This document shows, in pieces, positions 22,417 to 33,830 of a stretch of 64,000 nt of DNA. Both the position numbers and the translations under genes were made by a program. The notes below the pieces were generated by a model. The model saw only the letters and a list, made by a program, of their open reading frames with translations. It searched no databases and was not told the DNA's origin. The stretch's first letter is position 1. The number at the start of each line of letters is the position of its first letter. Source of the DNA: Marvania coccoides (lineage: Eukaryota; Chlorophyta; Trebouxiophyceae; Chlorellales; Chlorellaceae); NCBI GenBank assembly GCA_963854735.1, contig OY978101.1:1364001-1428000 (forward strand), given 5' to 3'.

Positions 22417-23911
22417 ATGGCCAATGTTGTTGTCCTGGACTCGGGAGGCTGCTCCTGCCGACTCGGAGTTGCAAGCCATCATGACAGTCTAAGGCACGTC
22501 CCCTCATTTTTTCTCCCTGGTGGCCTTCTAACACCCCTCATTCACACCCTCCCACTCCCGATCTGGCCCTCAACACCCATCTCCACCCCTTTATGCAGAG
22601 AGTTTCCCAACTGCACAGCCAAAGTGAAGGGCGAGCGCCAAGTGCTGGTAGGCCTGGACCTTCTCTCAGCGCAGGACGTCTCCTCGCTGGCGCTGCGCCG
22701 CCCCCTAGACCGCGGCTACGTCACCGCCTGGGACATCCAGCGCGAGATCTGGGCGCGCGCCCTACGAAAGCTGCTGCCACAGATCCACCCTGCCGCCTGC
22801 GGCCTCGTGCTGACAGAGCCCTACATGCACCTCCCGGCGCTGCGAGACGCGCTGATGCAGCTGGTACTGAAAGACCTAGGTTTTGGCGCGGTTCTGCTGG
22901 CCCCGCCAGCCGTTTTGAGCCTGCGATGGTGGGCGGTAGCAGGCGGGGGCGCAGCACCCGGCAGCCCCTGCGCCGCGGCGGCGGCGGCGGGGTGCGGGCT
23001 GGTGATTGACGCGGGGTTCAGTTTCACGCACGCCGTGCCCGTTTTCGACTGGCACGTGCTGAAAGCGGGCGTCCGCAGGATTGACCTCGGCGGCAAGGCG
23101 CTGACGAATTACATGAAGGAGATGGTATCGTACCGGTCGATAAACATGATGGACGAGAGCTACCTGCTGGAACGCATCAAGAACGAGCTTTGCTTCGTGT
23201 CAAACGACCCTACGGCGGACCTGGCAGCGGCCAAGAGGCGGGATTCTCCGTTCAGGCGGGAGTGGCTGCTGCCTGATGGGGTGACGTCGACGTGGGGGCG
23301 GCTGCGGGAAGCGGGGGAGCCGCGGGGGCCGAAAGACCCCATTTTGTTGGTTAATAACGAGCGGTTTATGGTGCCAGAGGCGCTGTTTAACCCTGCAGGT
23401 AAATTTGTGTTGTTGTTTTTTGGAGAAAATATTGCTTGCGTTCGTTGGTTCAACATTGCGTGACTTTATTTTATAGACATTGCATGCTTGTTGCATTGGT
23501 GCATCTGCACAGTTTTTTTTTTTGAACGTTTTTCCGTTAACTCACAACTCGCTTATCTCCACGCCTATTTTTACAGACATCGGCCTGGAGCAGGCTGGCA
23601 TCGCCGAGGCGGTCGCAGAAGCGGTCAAGGGGTGCCACCCCCACCTCCACGGCCTTCTCTACTCCAACGTTATCATCACCGGCGGCACCGCCCGCTGCCC
23701 GGGCTTCAGAGACCGCCTCTACGCGGAGCTGCGGCCGCTGGTGCCAGACGACTACGAGCTGAACGTTGCGCTGGTGGAGGACCCCCACCTGGCGGCGTGG
23801 AGGGGCGGGGCGCTGCTGGGGGCCTCGCACGAAGAGTTCCGAAGGATGGCGGTGGGCCAAGCTGAATTTGTGAAGTACGGGGCAGCGGCGTGCGGCAAGT
23901 GGGAAGCGTGA
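22417..23911 (+). CDS. ARP6: Actin-related protein 6 (SWR1-type chromatin remodelling subunit)
   Basis: Nuclear actin-like subunit of the SWR1/SRCAP complex that deposits H2A.Z. Exons: 22417-22493, 22599-23398, 23577-23911 (403 residues, normal for ARP6). Distinctive stretches are LRRPLDRGYVTAWDIQREIW, VIDAGFSFTHAVPVF, VRRIDLGGKALTNYMKE, SYRSINMMDESYLLERIK and LPDGVTSTWG, all close to the ARP6 consensus. The ATP-binding start (VVVLDSGG) lies in exon 1. The first intron is best read as GC-AG (AAG then GCACGT), giving LR-EFPNC. A rival using GTCTAA with a later AG also keeps the frame. A C-terminal GGTARCPGF segment closes the actin fold. Confidence 0.93.
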
Positions 23912-24298
23912 TATTTGGTGTAAAACAGTTGGTGAAATGCGCGTTTGTCGGTGTTAAAGGGAGAGGAAACTCGGCAAAATGAATGAAAGCAAAGCAAAGA
24001 TGGAATGAAGCAGATCTCGGGTGGAGTAGGGGCGAAACAAAGGGAGGGGAACAGAAATATATCTTATGGGTGCTGTAAGTTATTCGCTGGTTTTTCTTCC
24101 ATCAGAAGTAAACAATTCGAGCGGTGGAATGCTGATAGATGCCAGACATAAGTTAAGTGCGTGATGAATGGTGGAATGCGCAAGCGAAGAGAGACTGCAT
24201 CAAGAAAACGTGTGCGAAGGGGAAAAAAATGCCCCTGAAGCAAAAACAGCAGCACAGCAGTATATTAAATATTAAAAAAAACCAGGGCGGCGGCCCTT
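23912..24298. other. Convergent intergenic region
   Basis: Sequence between the 3' ends of ARP6 and the coiled-coil gene. No gene or repeat recognised. Confidence 0.5.
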
Positions 24299-25078
24299 TC
24301 ATTCGTTCGAAGACAGAGCTTTGCTGAAAACGGACGCCACCAGAGACTTGGCAGCGCCGTCGTCGTCATCCTCGCCATCCTCTTCAGCAGCTGCAGCGTC
24401 CTCCTCCTCGTCAGCATCTACATCAATGTCAGCCGCAGGCTCCGCCTCTTCAGTCTCCTCGACAGCAGCAGCGACTGCCACAGGGGCAACGATATCCACA
24501 TCCTCCTCCTCTTCGTCGATATTTTCATCTTCTTCCTCCTCCTCAACGGCAGCAGCGAGCTCGGGGTCGTCAGCTGGCTCCTGAATTACGGCAGCAGCGA
24601 CAGGGAGAGGCTCTTCCTCCCTCTCCTCCTCCTCTTCTTCGATCAGCGGAGTAGCTGCAGCAGCCACGGGAGAAGGAGGGGCAGCGATTTCTTCCGTTAC
24701 TTCCTCTTCCTCCTCTTCGTCATCCAAAGCTGCTGGCACCGCCATGGCCGCGGCAACGGCAGCAGTTGCTGCAACCGCCATCGCAGCGGCAGGAACGGAC
24801 GTCGTTTCCTCTTCCTCCTCGTCTTCGTCGCCCAGCGCTGCAGCTGAGCTCTGCTCCTGCGGCACGGTCACAGGCACCCACCTGCAATAACGATGATGGA
24901 ATAAATCGAATAGGCGGCGTTTGAGAACTATCGTTGCTACTGATTAAACACAAAAGAGCATTAGATGAAGCATTACGACTGTTATTTCAGGTGGAAGGTA
25001 TATATCTCCAGCGCAGAGTTAAATAATAAGGGAAACAAATCAAAGCAGTCGGGCTACTTGCTCGTGGTACCTCCTGCC

Positions 25079-25143
<65 letters not shown>

Positions 25144-27790
25144 ACATGTTTTGGCAAATATCCACTCACCCTTTGCCAATCATGCGCCGCCGCGCCTCAT
25201 CCTTCAGCTTCTCCACCGCCCGCTCCGCCTCCTCCAGCTTGGCCTTGGTCTCGTCCAGCTCGCCCTTCACGTCCTGCAGCTCATTCACAGCCTCCTCAGC
25301 CATGCGGCTGGCGCTCGCTGCCGCCATCTCGGCGTGTCGCACCTCGCTGCGGGCGTCCGCCACGGTCATAGCAGCCCCCGCGCGCCCAGACTCGTACCCT
25401 GCGAGCCTTTCTTCCGTGTCCTCCAGCGCCTCCAGCAGCTCCGACACGCGGGCCTCCGCCGCCAGTGTCTCCGCTTTGGCGGCGTCCACCCTGGCCTCCA
25501 TGTTGATGGCGGCCCCCAGCGCCGCGTCCAGCGCCGCCTGCTTGGCCGCCAGCTCCTCTTTGACGGCAGAAACATCGTCGTCAAGCAAAGAAGCCCGGGT
25601 GTGGGCATCTTTCAGCCGGCCAGCGTCGATGTCAGCCTGCTCAGCCAGGCCCTCGGACTCCATCGCTTGGGCCTCCGCCTTGGCCAGCTTTTGCCGCGCT
25701 GTCGCCAGCTCTTCCTCACGCTCGTTCAGCATCTGCGCCAGCAGTTCTGAGCGCTCCGCCTCTGTCTCCAGCTCCGCCTTGAGGTGCTCCACCTCCGCCT
25801 GCGCCTCTGCCAGCTCCCCTGCCGCCCTGGCAGCCGCGGCGAAGGCGTTGTCGGCCTGCGCGCGGGCCCCCTTTGCGTCTTCCTCCGCCGCCGCTGCCGC
25901 CGCTGCAGAAGCCTCCATGGCTATGGACGCTTCCGCCACCTCGCCGTGCATGATGGAAGCTTCGGAAGCGGTGCGGGTGGTGACGCTGCCGAGCGCTTTC
26001 TCACTGTGGGTGGCTTGGGCCCGCGCGACGCTCAGCGCCGCCGTTTTCGCCGACAGCTCCGTCCTCAGGTCGTCCAGCACCTCCGTCATCTCTGAAATAG
26101 TGGCCTCACGCTGCGCCAGCTGCGCCGACAGCTCGTCGATGCGATCCTGCAGGCGGGAGTGGGTGTCCACCGCCACGTCTTTGCCGATGAGAGTCTCCGA
26201 CCGCTCAGCCTCCACTTCCTCGTATCGAGCCTGCATTGCCTCCAGCGCCTCCACCGCCACGCGGTGCGCCTCCGTCTTGGACCCAGTCTCCGACTGCGAC
26301 AGCGTCAGCTGCGCGCGCAGAGACTCGGCAGCAAGCTCCGCAGCATCGGCGCGCTCCCGCACAGCCTTGAGCTGCCGCGCCAGCTCCGCTGCGCCGTCAG
26401 ACACGTCGATCGCGCGCCCAGCGATGTCGCGCACCGCCTCCTCCTGCGCGGAAGCCTCAGCATGCGCGTCCACGAGCTTGGCGGTCAACGCCTCGAACTG
26501 AGCGTCCGACTGCGCTTTTCCGTTCTTAACGCGCTCCAGCTCCGCAAAAAGCTGCGCAAGCTGCACCGCCTTGCTCTCCAGGATCTTGGACATCTTCTGC
26601 TCACTGGAGGCCGCCAGCCGAGCCGCGTCACGAGCTTTTGCGGCAGAGGCCAGCGCCTCGGCGGTGCTGCTCTCCAGCGATGCCTTGTCGTTCAGCAGCG
26701 CATCCACGCGGCGCTGCAGTGCCACCACCTGGTTGGCCACCTTGTCAGCGTCCGCCGCCAGCCGGTTGGTCTCTGCTTCGCTCCTCTTCAGCTGGTCATT
26801 CAGTGAGCGAGAGCTTTGGTGCCCCAGGTCCTTCAATATGGCGACCTCTGCCACCGCCGCCTTCAGCGCCGCCTCTGCCTTGGCCTGGGCCTCCGCGGTG
26901 CGCCCCGCGCGGTCCTCCACGCGCGCAATCTCCGCCTCAGCTGCCGCCAGCTTCCGCTCTTTTGTTTTGGCGTCGGCCATGAGACTCTGAGCCCGGCTTT
27001 TCCAGGTCTCAATTTCGTCGTTCAAGGCGCGAATGCGGTTCATGTCGAGCGGGTTTTGGGCGCCAAAGCCGGAGGTGAAGCCGCGGCGCGGGGCGGGCGC
27101 AGGCGCAGGCGCAGGCGCAGGCGCAGGCGCAGGCGCAGGCGCAGGCGCAGCGACCAGCGGTAACTGCGGAGCTGAGGAGCTGCGAAGGCGCTCAACCTCA
27201 GCCTGCAGAGAGGCGATTTCGGCGCGCAGGCCGTCCGCTTCAGAGGTGTCGGCGCCGCTGCCGATACTGGTGCGGGAGAGGGAGCGCGACAGGGAGGCAG
27301 ACTGCATGATATTCTTGAAAGCAGGACGGTGAATATCTTTTGGTCGGGGCAGAAAAGGGGAAAAGGTGGGGTCTTTGGTGAAATAGAAGAGCATCGACTC
27401 ACCCTGGCAGCTGCAACGGGACTCTGCTTGGGGTTGGCCACTTGCTCCTGCAAATTTTGCATCGAAAGTTGTCGAGCTTGTAGATCGCGGCTCAGCTTCT
27501 GGTTGGCGGCCTCCAGCTCCTGGCACCGCGATTGCCTGGTCATGTTGTCCTGTAAAATGGGTTGGCATGGGATGGCGCGAGTGTGAGCGCATTAGCCACT
27601 TTGTTTAAAAATTTCATATTGTCCAACCGGTCCGCTGCCCTACCTTGCGCAGATCTGCCACCTGCTTCTTGGAGGCATCGAGCTCGGTGTTCAGCTTGTT
27701 AATCGTGCTGTCCAGCATGTCGATCTGTCGACTCTTTTTCTGCAATTCAGCAGAGAGCTGGTTGATATCTGGCCCTCTATTCCCGAACAT
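24299..27790 (-). CDS. Long coiled-coil protein with Ala-Pro repeat and acidic tail
   Basis: 1,002 residues of unknown function. Exons: 27790-27644, 27549-27403, 27301-25170, 24881-24299, all GT-AG and in phase. An N-terminal coiled coil (about residues 10-85) is followed by a Ser/Arg-rich linker and an Ala-Pro repeat from a GCGCAG hexanucleotide array. A long heptad-rich, alanine-heavy coiled coil follows (about 190-810). The last exon adds a very acidic tail with Glu/Asp runs broken by alanines and ends SKALSSNE. No motor, GRIP, SMC hinge or membrane domain is seen. A structural role (cytoskeleton, basal body or Golgi tether) is possible but not supported by a motif. The third intron contains a long AT dinucleotide repeat. 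Confidence 0.75.
25082..25135. repeat. (AT)27 microsatellite inside an intron
   Basis: 54 bases of uninterrupted AT dinucleotide lie in the last intron of the coiled-coil gene, close to its donor site at 25169. It could form a cruciform and is likely to vary in length. Confidence 0.95.
27097..27150. repeat. Hexanucleotide coding repeat, 9 units of GCGCAG
   Basis: Nine perfect GCGCAG units in exon 3 of the minus-strand coiled-coil gene encode an alternating Ala-Pro stretch that separates two coiled-coil regions as a stiff spacer. Length variation here stays in frame. Confidence 0.93.
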
Positions 27791-27931
27791 CTTGGCTAGA
27801 GCTGCCTCTTGCCGGTAAATCTAACTATCAAATTTATGTTTAATTCGAAATGAGGGATGGAGACTAGCGAAAATTTCAAATACCGTTTTTGGGCGGGAGG
27901 TTGGAGTTTTTTTTTGGTTTGCAATTTGGAA

Positions 27932-28930
27932 ATGTTAGCTCAACGGCTCAGTTGGAGTGGGGCCCAACTGCTGCGGCACTACGCCAGGATGTCCCCTCAA
28001 CATGCAATGTCCACCAACGGAACAGCAAATGTGAGCTAGTTTTATTTTGGTTTCAGATCTATCGACTTGAACGCCACAGATACATATAATACTGCCCTTC
28101 AAAACTGATTTATTATGAAACAACCTTCAATGCTCGATCACATTTTTTTTCTCCCTCCCCACCACAGCAGGCGAAAAGAATCGTGCGTGGGGTAGTGTTC
28201 GACATGGATGGAACGCTCACGGTGCCCTGCATCGATTTTGTGGAAATGAGGCGGCGGGTGGGCATCACAGAGGGCGACATTTTGCACGTCATTGACAGTT
28301 GGGGCGCTGAGGCCCGTGCCAAAGCCTATGCAGCCATCGCCGAGGTCGAGGAAGAGGCGCTGAAGAAGATGCAGACCATGCCAGGTGCGGTGGAGCTGTG
28401 CGCGGAGCTGGACGCAGCAGGCGTGCCTCGTGCGCTCGTCACTCGCAACGTTTCGTCAAGCGTTGATTTTTTCCATAAAACAGCCTTCAACCTGCCGCCC
28501 TTTTGGCCTGCTTTGAGCAGAGAATGGACACCATACAAGCCAGGTACAAAATGACGCGTTTATTGTATAGTTTCCCTCTCTGTCAACACAATTTCAATTG
28601 ACGGCTCGCCTTTTTTCCTTTTTTTGTTGTTGTTCAGACCCTGCGGCGTTGCTGCACATCGCTGAGCACTGGGGCACGGACAGCAGGGAGCTGGTGATGG
28701 TTGGTGACTCCGCGAAAGACGATATTGTGTGCGGCAACAGAGCAGGAGCGCTCACAATTTTGTTAGATATCAACAATGCATACTCCAGAGACGATCTGCA
28801 AGGGGAGAAGCAGCCGCACTTCGTGTGCAAGTCACTGAGCGAGGTGGCGGAGGTGCTCAAAAACGAGGTGGAGCTGCTGCCGCCGGCGTTTCCTCAGGCT
28901 TCAGCGGCAGGGGCTGAAGAATCGTCTTGA
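27932..28930 (+). CDS. HAD-superfamily hydrolase
   Basis: 255 residues from exons 27932-28030, 28168-28543 and 28638-28930. After a 33-residue leader with Arg and Ser, plausibly an organellar transit peptide, HAD motif I reads VVFDMDGTLTVP. Motif II is LVTRNVS, the motif III lysine is in the EWTPYKPG region, and motif IV is MVGDSAKDDIVCGNRAG. This closely follows a plant HAD subfamily (GVVFDMDGTLTVPxIDF, MPGAxELC, RxxRPYKP, VGDSxKDDIxCGxRAG). The substrate is probably a phosphate monoester but unknown. The acceptor of exon 2 is ambiguous by one codon (28168 or 28171). The start is divergent from the coiled-coil gene, only 141 bases away. Confidence 0.9.
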
Positions 28931-29102
28931 TTTTTTTCCTTTTTTAAAATAATAGTTTCTTATTAAATATGTCGTTTTCACATTCTTTTTATTTGTTTTT
29001 GATTTCATGCAATAAATTGCCTGCTTTTACTGAGCATTTATCAATCACCATCAAGCTATCCCCGTCAACAATTGCAACGGAATTAAAAAAAAACGCTACT
29101 TT

Positions 29103-30930
29103 TCAGTACCTCTCTCCCACCTCTGACACCTTGAGCACCACCTTGGTGTTCTTGCCACGGTCCATGGCGTGGTCCAGTGCCTCATCAAACTCAGCGCTCA
29201 GCTCGTACTCAGTCACCGCCGCCGCCAGCTTCCCGGCAGCTACCAGCTTGCCCAGGGTCTCCACCAACGCGGGCACCTTTTTTTTGTTCTCCAGCATCCA
29301 GCGCCGGGCGTTGAACCCCCGAACGCGCAGTCCTTGGAACACCCAGGCCTGCCACTTCCACGCCGGGCTGACACCGCCAATGCACCCGTACACTACCATC
29401 TGCCCGCCTTCAATCAGCGCTTCAGCCAGGCGGGTGGAAGAATCGCCCCCTACCGCGTCCAGCGCCAGCTTCGGCTTGCCAAAGAATTTGAGCTTCTCGA
29501 GCTCTGCGCGAACGGAGCCTGCGTCTTGGAGCACCTCCGCCGCCCCCAGGGCACGCAGCCACAGCGCGGTCTTGTCGATATCGACGGTGTCTTTCGACAC
29601 CACGGCCACCGCGCGCAGCCGCAGCAGGCGGCACAGCTGCACCACCAACTGGCCCACCGTGCCGTTTGCCGCATTTAGTAGCACACAGTCCCCCGGCTTC
29701 AGCGCCGCGTCCTCCAGCAGGCGGTACGCTGCCACCATCTCCCGCAGCAGCGCCGCCTGCTCCACCGGCATGAAGTCGGGCGGCAGGCGCAGCAGGTCCT
29801 TCTCCCGCAGCGCCGCCAGGCTGCGCCAGGTCCCGGAGTGTGGCGCCAGCGGCACCACCCAGTCGCCCTCCACCAGAGCCTTCACCCCAGGCCCCACTTT
29901 TACCACCACGCCCACACCGTCGTGTCCAGGGACAAATGGAGACTGGGAAGGCGGTTCGGGGCCGTACAGTCCGCCGGTACGAATCGTGTAGAGGTCAGCA
30001 GGGTTGATGGGGGCGGCGCGAATGCTCACCAGCACCTGCCCCCACTCCAACTCGGCTGGGATGGGCTCGGCGCGCAGGGTGAGGACCTCTTTGGGGAGGC
30101 CGGCGCGCTCGCAGTGCACGGTGAATGCCTTGATGGTGGGGAGCGAGACGGAGTCGTAAGAGCCTTTCACCACGCCGAATTGATCGATGACGTCATCGGA
30201 GGTGAACACTTCCACGCCCTTGTCGCCGCGGGAGCGCAGCCAGGCCTCGAACCCGGCGGTATGGCTCTGGGCGGCGGGGCTCTGGCGGAGGACCAGCTGC
30301 TCGGAGAGGTTGACGCGGGGCTCGGCCTCGCCGGCGCGCACGCGGTCGCGGTAGCTGCCTACGCGGGTATTTTTGGGGTTTTGCGAGTACAGTGATTACT
30401 AATGTATGCATACACAAATAGGGGGTACCCTGGACACATAAAAAAGTGAACGCGAGGGTCTCACCGCCGCCAAAAGAGTCCACAAACTCCTCCTCCACGG
30501 TCTTCATCACCTTGCCGGTGGTGTCATACTCGCGGCGCTGCATTGAAAAAGGTGAGAAAGGAAGGCATTTGAGTATGCGTCCCCTGAGCAGCTCGATAAA
30601 CCAAATTTTGATTTACCTTTTCGGCGTTGGAGAGCACTTCGTAGGCTTCTTGAATGAGGCGGAAGCGAGCAGAGTCTCCTCCCTTATCTGGGTGCTCTTT
30701 GGTGACCAGATTACGGAAAGCGCGGCGGATCTTCAGAGAAAAGGAAGCGGCGATGGGCTGGTTCGGTTGTGTGATGTTTCGAGTATTTTATTTTTTAATC
30801 TTGCAGGGCGGCGTTCTATGCCGGCGAGCTAATATAAATACCAATGCGAACACGTCTAGCTTACCTCCTTCTCATCAGCCTTCTTCCCAATGCCCAGGAC
30901 CTCATAAAGATTTGATTTAGCAGGCTCCAT
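29103..30930 (-). CDS. J-domain protein fused to an MDR-family (enoyl-thioester reductase-like) oxidoreductase
   Basis: 502 residues. Exons: 30930-30865, 30730-30617, 30537-30465, 30358-29103. Residues 1-70 form a J-domain: YEVLGIGKKADEKE, then RRAFRNLVTKEHPDKGG with the HPD motif, and AYEVLSNAEKRREYD. A linker (EEEFVDSFGGGSYRDRVRAG) leads without a break into a medium-chain dehydrogenase/reductase region. That region carries VSIRAAPINPADLYTIRTGG, VPGHDGVGVVVKVGPG, a cofactor-binding segment LLNAANGTVGQLVVQL, and GGQMVVYGCIGG. It resembles mitochondrial 2-enoyl thioester reductase (MECR/ETR1); catalytic zinc ligands are absent, as in that group. The J-domain is expected to recruit Hsp70. All three introns are GT-AG and in phase, so the fusion is one gene model. 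Confidence 0.85.
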
Positions 30931-31283
30931 TTTTGTTTTTGCCTTTATGTCGCGATCGCAGGCTTCCTGTCGCAGAGCAAGTACTTGGCACGTTGATCAA
31001 GTATATTATTAGCCTCCACACCACTGGCATTGCCACAATAGACTTTGCATATTTTCAACGGTCAAACGTGGAAAGAAAGAGAGAATTTTGCAAAAGGAAA
31101 GGGAATTTTATTACGATTGATTAGATTTTAAAATTCAAAATCCAGAAGCCTATGGGTCCGAGGCTCTCTTTCTCGTTCAGGTTGTCGTTTTCAAACGAAT
31201 GAATTTTCTTTGTTAATAATACTACCCGGATAATAATAATATCAGTGGAACTGTGCTTATATCTACAGTAATTTGCCTTAAAA
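30931..31283. other. Divergent intergenic region
   Basis: AT-rich promoter-side sequence between the J-domain/MDR gene (minus) and the membrane-protein gene (plus). No exon recognised. Confidence 0.45.
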
Positions 31284-32188
31284 ATGAGTTCAGAAGCTCC
31301 GGCCTGCTTACATTTTTCCTGCGCTGCCACATTAAAATCATTATTAATTTTAAAGCAAAAACAAGTGCATGACGTGGCCATCCCCTCCCCCACGCCCTTC
31401 AGCATACTGTGCATGATATTTACCGGCCATGCAGTAAGTTTGCACGTGCTCAATCAGCGAGCACCATCATTTTGGGGACAAGCTGACGTAACGTAAACAT
31501 TTCATTTTCTTCTTCACACACAGGCAGCGCTAGCGTTCGCAATAATTTTGATAGTGGAAATCGTGTTTTATACGCATCATTCTATGCACTGGACCAGGCG
31601 GCGAGCCGACGTAGTAAGCACTTGGTGAGCCTATGTACGAACAGCTGACAAAAAATGCCTAATTTTGAAGGAAGAAACCCCCCATTTTCATATTTGAATG
31701 CTGCAGCTACCTCAACGCCCCCCCACCGACTTCAACCAGTGCGCTTTCGACTGGGCCATGGCCGGCATTGCGCTTTTCGTTCTCGTCATGGCGTTTTCTG
31801 TCGCGCTGTGCATGCGGCCACCCCGCCGCACCCCCCCCCCCCTTTCGCACTGGCCTTCATTAGTTCCGTGGTTCTCGTCGCTCTTGCAATCGTCGGATCA
31901 GTGCTCCTTCCCGAGGACAACAGCGAATACGATGCATTTTGGCGTGCCTTTCTGGTGGCTCTCTCCTGGGCGGGATTCGTGCTCGCCTCCGTTGCTGTGG
32001 GGGTGGCTGTTTTAGAGAGACGCAATTTCAAGCGGCAGCAATGCCCATCCGTCATTTACCTGCAGTCACCCATGCAGCCTGCTCCGTATTTTCCAGGTCA
32101 CGAAGGTGCGCCTGCTGTTCAACCGCCTTACACTCCCACTGCTCCCATCACACCGCATGGCACGGCCATGGGCTACCCAGCGAGCTAG
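31284..32188 (+). CDS. Predicted four-helix membrane protein with an apparent frameshift at a C12 tract
   Basis: Unrecognised membrane protein, exons about 31284-31433, 31524-31613 and 31707-32188 (GT-AG). Helix 1 spans the first splice (FSILCMIFTGHA to ALAFAIILIVEIVFY), helix 2 is WAMAGIALFVLVMAFSVAL, helix 3 FALAFISSVVLVALAIVG and helix 4 LVALSWAGFVLASVAVG. A cytosolic, proline-rich tail ends GTAMGYPAS. Helices 2 and 3 lie in different frames; the shift happens at the run of 12 C at 31831-31842. One extra C (or two fewer) would restore one frame, and there is no room for an intron there. A sequencing error or a recent mutation is likely. The start is uncertain because the first exon is AT-rich. 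Confidence 0.5.
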
Positions 32189-32627
32189 CAACGCGCGATT
32201 TTGGAGGGGTGGGAGTGGGTCTTGCAAATTTCCCGCGTCATGAAATAAGTCATATTTTTTTCCAGTTCAATGCTCTCCCTCTGTGGAAGAATGGTGACAG
32301 CTTAAGCACACACATTTTTTGCATTTTTATTCACATTTTCATTGGAGCTTTATTGTGCTATCGTTGTGCATTCAGAGCGGACAACGCCGCTCAGCGCGCC
32401 GCCCCAAGTAATGGAGCAGCCTGATCTCGGGCGATCCCTGCACTCAGCCCTATGCACGCTTCAATCCCTTTGCTTTGCTCCTCGTCATCCTTGCGCCCAT
32501 CTCGAGTTTTCAGGCTTTCGAGACAATCTAAAATTTGTCAGCGGCCGCTCTTTTTTTCTTCAGTTTCCATCGCAGCCAAGCCTTTATCGCGTATTTTTCT
32601 AGTTTACAGAAAATTGAATCTTTTGCG
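32189..32627. other. Intergenic region upstream of MGST3-like gene
   Basis: Contains the 3' flank of the membrane-protein gene and the leader of the MAPEG gene. No further gene seen. Confidence 0.45.
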
Positions 32628-33284
32628 ATGGCGATGACATTGGGTTTTTCGGTGGGTAAGCCCACTTTTCCTCTGTCTGCCACTACTCGATCATCGGCCA
32701 GGAGAGGGCAACGGATGACTACCCAGGCCTTGGCAGTGCCCGCTGAGTTCGGGTGAGACTCAAGCATGCGCGCGATTGCATTGATGCGACCTTCTGAGCA
32801 CAAATTAGTTCATCCCCCCCCCCCCCCACCGTCCCAACAACAACAAAGTTTCTCTGGCAACAATCCCTGCAGGTATGTGGCTGGTTCCGTGGCCTTTTCG
32901 GCCCTTGCCAGCCAATTCCTGGCCGTCAAGGTGGCCATTGCACGCCGCCAGTTCGCCGTGCCCTACCCCCAAATGTACGCTGAGGGGAAGAGCGACGATG
33001 CCATGAAGTTCAACTGCACGCAGCGCGCGCACCAAAACATGCTGGAATACCTCCCCAACGCGCTCGCCTGTCAAATAGTAATGGGCTTGCAGTTCCCCAT
33101 CACCGCTGCGGCGCTGGGCTTTTTGTGGACTGTGGGCAGGCTCATCTACGCCGCGGGGTACTCCAGCGGAGACCCCGCTAAGCGTGCACCGGGGTCTGCG
33201 TTGGCTGGCATCCTCTACCTGGTCCTGATTTTGGGGGCTGGCTACGCTGGAGTCACAATGAGCGGCATTGTGGGCGGTGTTTGA
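32628..33284 (+). CDS. Microsomal glutathione S-transferase 3-like MAPEG protein
   Basis: 178 residues from exons 32628-32752 and 32873-33284. The body matches MGST3: YPQMYAEGKSDDAMKFNCTQ carrying the FNCxQRxHQN motif (FNCTQRAHQN), then YLPNALACQIVMGL, WTVGRLIYAAGYSSGDPAKR and four predicted membrane helices. MGST3 enzymes conjugate or reduce lipid peroxides with glutathione. The first exon adds about 42 residues rich in Ser, Thr and Arg with few acids, which resembles a chloroplast transit peptide; animal MGST3 lacks this. Plastid location is inferred. The intron (32753-32872) contains a long C tract at 32814-32827. Confidence 0.92.
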
Positions 33285-33830
33285 ATGAATGCGTACTATA
33301 TATGACAAAGTCATCAAATTTCGCTCCTTTTGCTTTTTTTTAATTTAAACGAATATATATTTGACTGGTCTCCCTTTTTAGTTGTTGCTGCTTGCATGCC
33401 GTTTTCCCGAAAGCAATCGATGATTCATTGCATCATTATAAATTGACTTTTTAACCATTCCCGTTAAGAACCCGAGGCAGAAGCTAGGGGATCTCACGAG
33501 ATGCGACGTATACTATTTTAAATAAATTGACTTTTGAGAAATTACTTCAATACTTTCAAGGAGGTGAAGGAAACGAAGGGAGGTCTTACCTGGGGAGGTG
33601 GTTCTTTCACACCGTGCAGCCTTTTTCATTCACTGCCCATGAGGACGTCAAAGAGCCTCGCTCCGCCTCCCGGTTGCGCTGCATGTAATTGAACTCTTCA
33701 GTCTCGCCCAAATCAAACAGCATGGCATGAATGAAATGAGACCTCGTGTCGATTTTCAGCAATATCTGGGCCAAACCCGCAAGCTTTTATTCATTCATCG
33801 CCCTCAATTTGACCACTAGCCTTGCCTCCA
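33285..33830. other. Intergenic region between MAPEG and PsbP-domain genes
   Basis: Mostly AT-rich sequence; no exon, RNA gene or repeat recognised. The last 100 bases should hold the PsbP-domain gene promoter. Confidence 0.5.

Noticed and set aside
25134..26501. 455-residue plus-strand Ser/Ala-rich frame
   Set aside because: Antisense to the long coiled-coil exon; a shadow with no recognisable domain.
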